A stretch of 10,385 bases of DNA, taken from the NCBI GenBank assembly GCA_002507425.1, contig DAZU01000072.1:15204-25588 (forward strand), read 5' to 3'. The translations under genes and the position numbers were made by a program. Below the pieces are notes generated by a model. That model was given only the letters and a program-made list of their open reading frames with translations, searched no databases and was not told where the DNA came from. Below are positions 7,621-10,385 of the stretch, piece by piece. This stretch comes from Euryarchaeota archaeon UBA53. Its GTDB lineage: Archaea; Thermoplasmatota; Poseidoniia; Poseidoniales; Poseidoniaceae. The stretch's first letter is position 1, and each line of letters starts with the position of its first letter.

Positions 7621-9665
7621 GAAGACACCTCCTTCATCTCTACATCAAGACTACTAATTTGTAAATTGAATTGTATTGGTTCTCCACCTGCATGCCATAC
7701 TGCTTCGCTTGGACCATAGGATGGAACCGGAACCCACCCTACATAATCTTGCAACAAATCTAGTCTTTGTGGATATAAAATCCAGTCTTCAGATGTTTCC
7801 AATGTTGTGCTAGAATATGCTGCAACAGCGTCTCCATATGGCCCAACCCACGCCCTACGCAAATCATAGACTTGAGCTGATACTAGACTCTCTCGCATTG
7901 TGAGTTGTATATCCAGAGTCATAGCACCCCCTCCTGTTGCGGAGGCTTGGGTTGGGTGAAGAGATGGTATTGTAGCGCTAAACCTTGGCCCAGGGCCCTG
8001 CCTTTCAGTTGGACCCTTCAATACAGAAGGCTGTAATTCTGGATGATTAGTCACGATTGCACCGCCACTCCAAGCAACCTCTAGTCCAGTTATCGATGTG
8101 TCAAATTCATAGGTTAATCTCGAGGTGTGGAATGCCCAAGCTGTCGCTAGATTAGCGTGGGTTGCATCGCCCTCTTGTCCAATTAAATTTATCCGGAAAC
8201 TAGCTGGATGATCTCCCTGTCTCCATGCTGATATAATCTCACCCTCAGGAAGGCCGTTCATTGATTTCCATGGAAGAGTCGTTGATATCCATCCTGACGC
8301 GGTCATATTGACAGAAATGCACCTTCCAGATCCATCATCTTCAAGATTTATACTACCCGAGTCGCCCTTAATACTCAAAACGCTGCGGTAATCTCCGTAT
8401 TTTGAGGTTTCATTTATTATCAGTCCAGAGTTATTGGTTAAAAAACTCAAACCGGTTAATTGCCCAGTGTCAATAGATGGAACTTTTGTTAGACCGTGTT
8501 CTCCAGTAGACCATTGAATTAGGACATTTTCGCTACTTAAAATTTGTAATGAACTTATTGCGTTTGAAGGCGGCCAATCTATTGTAATGACTTGGTTTGA
8601 TGGTACTGAGATTCCGCCATTTTTCCATGTGATTGTCGCCTCATTTTCATTTGGATTTGAGATTGTAAGATTGCCGTTACTATTCGGAGTTATGAATTTC
8701 TTTGAATAAAAACTTCCTTCCTCTCCAATGAGGTATGTTTTACCACTCCCACCAGTAGTCACTATCAGATGGGCATCAACATCGGTCATAATTTCTAACA
8801 AACCATCTTCGCTCAATGTAAGTTGTTTTTGCCATGAATTTGCAACTCCTACACTTGAGGATTTTATGGCCAAATCTGTGTCTTCATTTTCTCCAATGGT
8901 CCACTGGATAAGCAAATCATCGTTGGCGAAAAGTTCGATTTGTGTCTCTCCAGCATATAGTGGAATAGCCCAATGTTGACCTTTACCTGTGGCAGGATTA
9001 ATTTTTGTTGGTGTTACTAAAATTGAACCCGCTTCACCTTTGGTTTGAATACCGCTAAGGTCGTGACTAGAGTATATCTTTTCTTCAGTACTCAATCTTA
9101 ATACATCTCCAATTGACAGTGAATACTGCTTATCTCCCTGCTCTATATTTACAGGCCCCAGTGGTATTGAAAGTCCATGTTTAGGTGTTACAAGAACCGA
9201 ATCAGTTTGGTTGTTAGGAGTAAAGATAAATGGTCGATCAGGGCCTAGACGCAGATCATCAAAGCAAACTGCCTGTATGTTTCCTCCATTGTGGATAATG
9301 TCAATATCTCTGTCAAGGTCTAGAGAATCATCAATACGAAAGTAATCACCTTCATACCATGATGACGAATACCACATACCGCCTCTTAACCGGTCCCAAT
9401 TTAACTCTCCATCCACTGGGATTATTTCAACTTCGGAAGAATCTCCAGGCAAGCCTGATTCGGATAACACTGTGACTTCGTGCCCTAGAACTTCCATTTG
9501 GGCTTGCATGTCATTCCTCTTCAATGATCCCTCAAGTTCTTGAATAACTGGCATTAGTGACAATAACATTAAGCTAATGATTGAAATTACACCACCAAAT
9601 AACAACACAGTTGCTACTGCTGCACTTACTCCTTCCTCATCACGCTGACAGGAACTAGGGATCAT
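7617..9665 (-). CDS. Large type IV pilin-like surface protein with repeated beta modules
   Basis: 682 residues. The leader QRDEEG is followed by VSAAVATVLLFG and a hydrophobic helix (residues 13-41), the classic archaeal type IV pilin start, with likely prepilin peptidase cleavage after Gly12. Residues 42-130 (LGHEVTVLSESGLPGD, GGMWYSSSW) recall DUF7289-type pilins. The middle holds recurring beta modules marked by GE/GD-x-GS near Gly210, Gly314 and Gly434, and by LIQW-[TS]-x-GE around Trp255 and Trp385. The C-terminal part (SGGAIV near 530, GGGAMTLDIQL) is again pilin-like. Most archaeal pilins are under about 200 residues, so this one is unusually long; it could be a tip adhesin or a pilin with inserted binding domains. 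ATG overlaps the preceding stop (ATGA), with GGAGGTG five bases upstream. Subcellular location is the cell surface or a pilus, by inference. Confidence 0.8.
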   Translation of the reverse strand: MIPSSCQRDEEGVSAAVATVLLFGGVISIISLMLLSLMPVIQELEGSLKRNDMQAQMEVLGHEVTVLSESGLPGDSSEVEIIPVDGELNWDRLRGGMWYSSSWYEGDYFRIDDSLDLDRDIDIIHNGGNIQAVCFDDLRLGPDRPFIFTPNNQTDSVLVTPKHGLSIPLGPVNIEQGDKQYSLSIGDVLRLSTEEKIYSSHDLSGIQTKGEAGSILVTPTKINPATGKGQHWAIPLYAGETQIELFANDDLLIQWTIGENEDTDLAIKSSSVGVANSWQKQLTLSEDGLLEIMTDVDAHLIVTTGGSGKTYLIGEEGSFYSKKFITPNSNGNLTISNPNENEATITWKNGGISVPSNQVITIDWPPSNAISSLQILSSENVLIQWSTGEHGLTKVPSIDTGQLTGLSFLTNNSGLIINETSKYGDYRSVLSIKGDSGSINLEDDGSGRCISVNMTASGWISTTLPWKSMNGLPEGEIISAWRQGDHPASFRINLIGQEGDATHANLATAWAFHTSRLTYEFDTSITGLEVAWSGGAIVTNHPELQPSVLKGPTERQGPGPRFSATIPSLHPTQASATGGGAMTLDIQLTMRESLVSAQVYDLRRAWVGPYGDAVAAYSSTTLETSEDWILYPQRLDLLQDYVGWVPVPSYGPSEAVWHAGGEPIQFNLQISSLDVEMKEVSS
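7626..7632 (-). promoter_or_regulatory. GGAGGTG ribosome binding site that supports a TTG start
   Basis: Read on the minus strand, GAAGGAGGTG lies in the last codons of the 682-residue gene, five bases before the TTG at 7620. The strength and spacing of this site make the non-ATG start credible and imply translational coupling across the TTGA overlap. Confidence 0.75.
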
Positions 9666-10385
9666 TCGCTCACCTCCACAATCTCTAGGTCGACTTCAAG
9701 GTCAATCACTGAGTTACCCCCATCAACAGTGAGTCCGTCAATTCCGCTGGTTCTTTGCCAAGGGCTTATCCCTCTGTGTTGATCTAATGTTCCAGCGGCC
9801 CTATGAAGTGTGTAGTCTGTTAACCAGGTTTCGCTTAACTGTGGAGTAATGGTCGACCCCAGAGTTGATTCAAATCCAAATCTAAAATTCCATGCATCCC
9901 CTGTAAAAAGACTCAAAGGACCAACTGAATTAAGGTCGAAATTTGCTCTCCTACCATCTGGCAGGGCCCCCTCCGTATTTACAGTTCTTAGAGACATACT
10001 AACACGAATAGTTCCGTCAAATAATTCTTCTATGTTTAAATCAGGTGGTGATGTTATTGACCAAGGTTCATTTGAATATTTATCATACCTCGCATCGTTT
10101 AGTAAAGCGATTTCGTGTTGTCCAGAATTAACTATTGTTTTAACCATCAAACCTGATAAAGAAGCTTTTACATGTCTGTGTATTTCGTTACCATTTTTGT
10201 CAAAAGCAGTGACGTAGTATGTGCCGCCGAGATTTAGTTGATGATTGATTGTTACTTGCGTATCAGATAAGTTGAAGTGAACAGTTTCTTGCTCGTTTTG
10301 CGTCCATATGAGAACCGATTTAGCTGTTTCATTTTCCGAATTCAACTCAAAAGCTGATTGGTTCAAATAAGTTATCGTAATAGAG
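9662..10385 (-). CDS. Beta-rich surface protein of the pilin-like operon, N-terminus cut by window edge
   Basis: The frame is open to the window edge, giving 240 residues plus a stop. An in-frame TTG at 10366 has no purine-rich ribosome binding site before it, and the frame continues upstream with SITITY, so this is the C-terminal part of a longer protein. The visible portion is beta-strand rich: VTINHQLNLGGTYYVTAFDKNG resembles a small beta-sandwich strand pair, and LFDGTIRVSMSLRTVN and AWNFRFGFESTLGS look like later strands. It ends EVSE, much as the next protein ends EVSS. Being the first visible gene of a tightly overlapped operon with two pilin-like genes, it may itself have a pilin-type N-terminus beyond the window; that is inference. 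No catalytic motif was recognised. Confidence 0.75.
   Translation of the reverse strand, partial: SITITYLNQSAFELNSENETAKSVLIWTQNEQETVHFNLSDTQVTINHQLNLGGTYYVTAFDKNGNEIHRHVKASLSGLMVKTIVNSGQHEIALLNDARYDKYSNEPWSITSPPDLNIEELFDGTIRVSMSLRTVNTEGALPDGRRANFDLNSVGPLSLFTGDAWNFRFGFESTLGSTITPQLSETWLTDYTLHRAAGTLDQHRGISPWQRTSGIDGLTVDGGNSVIDLEVDLEIVEVSE
9671..9677 (-). promoter_or_regulatory. GGAGGTG ribosome binding site of the 682-residue pilin-like gene
   Basis: On the minus strand, GGAGGTG lies five bases before the ATG at 9665 and inside the final codons of the upstream gene, where it encodes part of VEVSE. Sequence and spacing match the site before the 156-residue gene exactly, pointing to the same coupled-translation arrangement at both junctions. 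Confidence 0.75.

Noticed and set aside
8728..8979. 83-codon plus-strand open frame opposite the 682-residue gene
   Set aside because: It is antisense to a repeat-bearing coding region, with a composition typical of reverse-frame translation and no domain signal.
7150..9665. Pilin-like genes as archaellins (flagellins)
   Set aside because: The N-termini resemble archaeal type IV pilins and DUF-type pilin-like proteins more than the archaellin core, and no fla/arl accessory gene is visible in the window.
9849..10217. 122-codon plus-strand open frame opposite the edge gene
   Set aside because: It is fully antisense to a frame that fits a tight operon with coupled starts, its translation has no recognisable domain, and it has no independent context. 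It is a shadow frame.

Overview
The window looks archaeal, most likely from a mesophilic marine euryarchaeon of the Poseidoniia (Marine Group II/III) type. The evidence is two minus-strand proteins with archaeal type IV pilin N-termini (short charged leader, Gly, then a long hydrophobic stretch), a very large secreted beta-helix/Ig-like surface protein with one C-terminal membrane anchor, strong GGAGGTG ribosome binding sites and moderately AT-rich coding DNA. The lineage is an inference; no rRNA or taxonomic marker gene is present.

Layout. Positions 1-87 hold the 3' end of an unidentified plus-strand gene. Positions 88-272 are an AT-rich intergenic stretch with an imperfect palindrome, a T9 tract that could end upstream transcription, and a possible BRE/TATA-like sequence. 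Positions 273-4571 (+) encode a 1432-residue cell-surface protein: signal peptide, parallel beta-helix, Cys-bracketed Asp-rich motif, several Ig-like domains, a transmembrane anchor and an acidic, Pro/Ala-rich cytoplasmic tail ending in a W-x-W-D...W-x-x-D-P motif. After a 52-base gap, 4624-7149 (+) encodes an 841-residue STAND-type regulator: N-terminal winged helix, NB-ARC/MalT-like NTPase, and a TPR C-terminus. Its stop codon abuts the stop of the convergent minus-strand operon with no bases between.

The minus-strand operon runs from the right edge to 7150: a 5'-truncated beta-rich protein (9662-10385), a 682-residue pilin-like protein (7617-9665) and a 156-residue pilin-like protein (7150-7620). 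Each junction is a 4-base stop/start overlap, and each downstream start has an identical GGAGGTG site embedded in the last codons of the gene before it. The promoter and the N-terminus of the first protein lie outside the window.

Working model (inference). This is a cell-surface locus. One arm makes a membrane-anchored, disulfide-rich adhesin or receptor and, probably on the same transcript, a winged-helix STAND regulator. The other arm makes unusually large type IV pilin-like subunits. The STAND protein could sense a ligand or the surface protein and control surface structures, but nothing in the sequence proves that link. No tRNA, rRNA, insertion sequence, CRISPR array or obvious horizontal-transfer boundary was seen.
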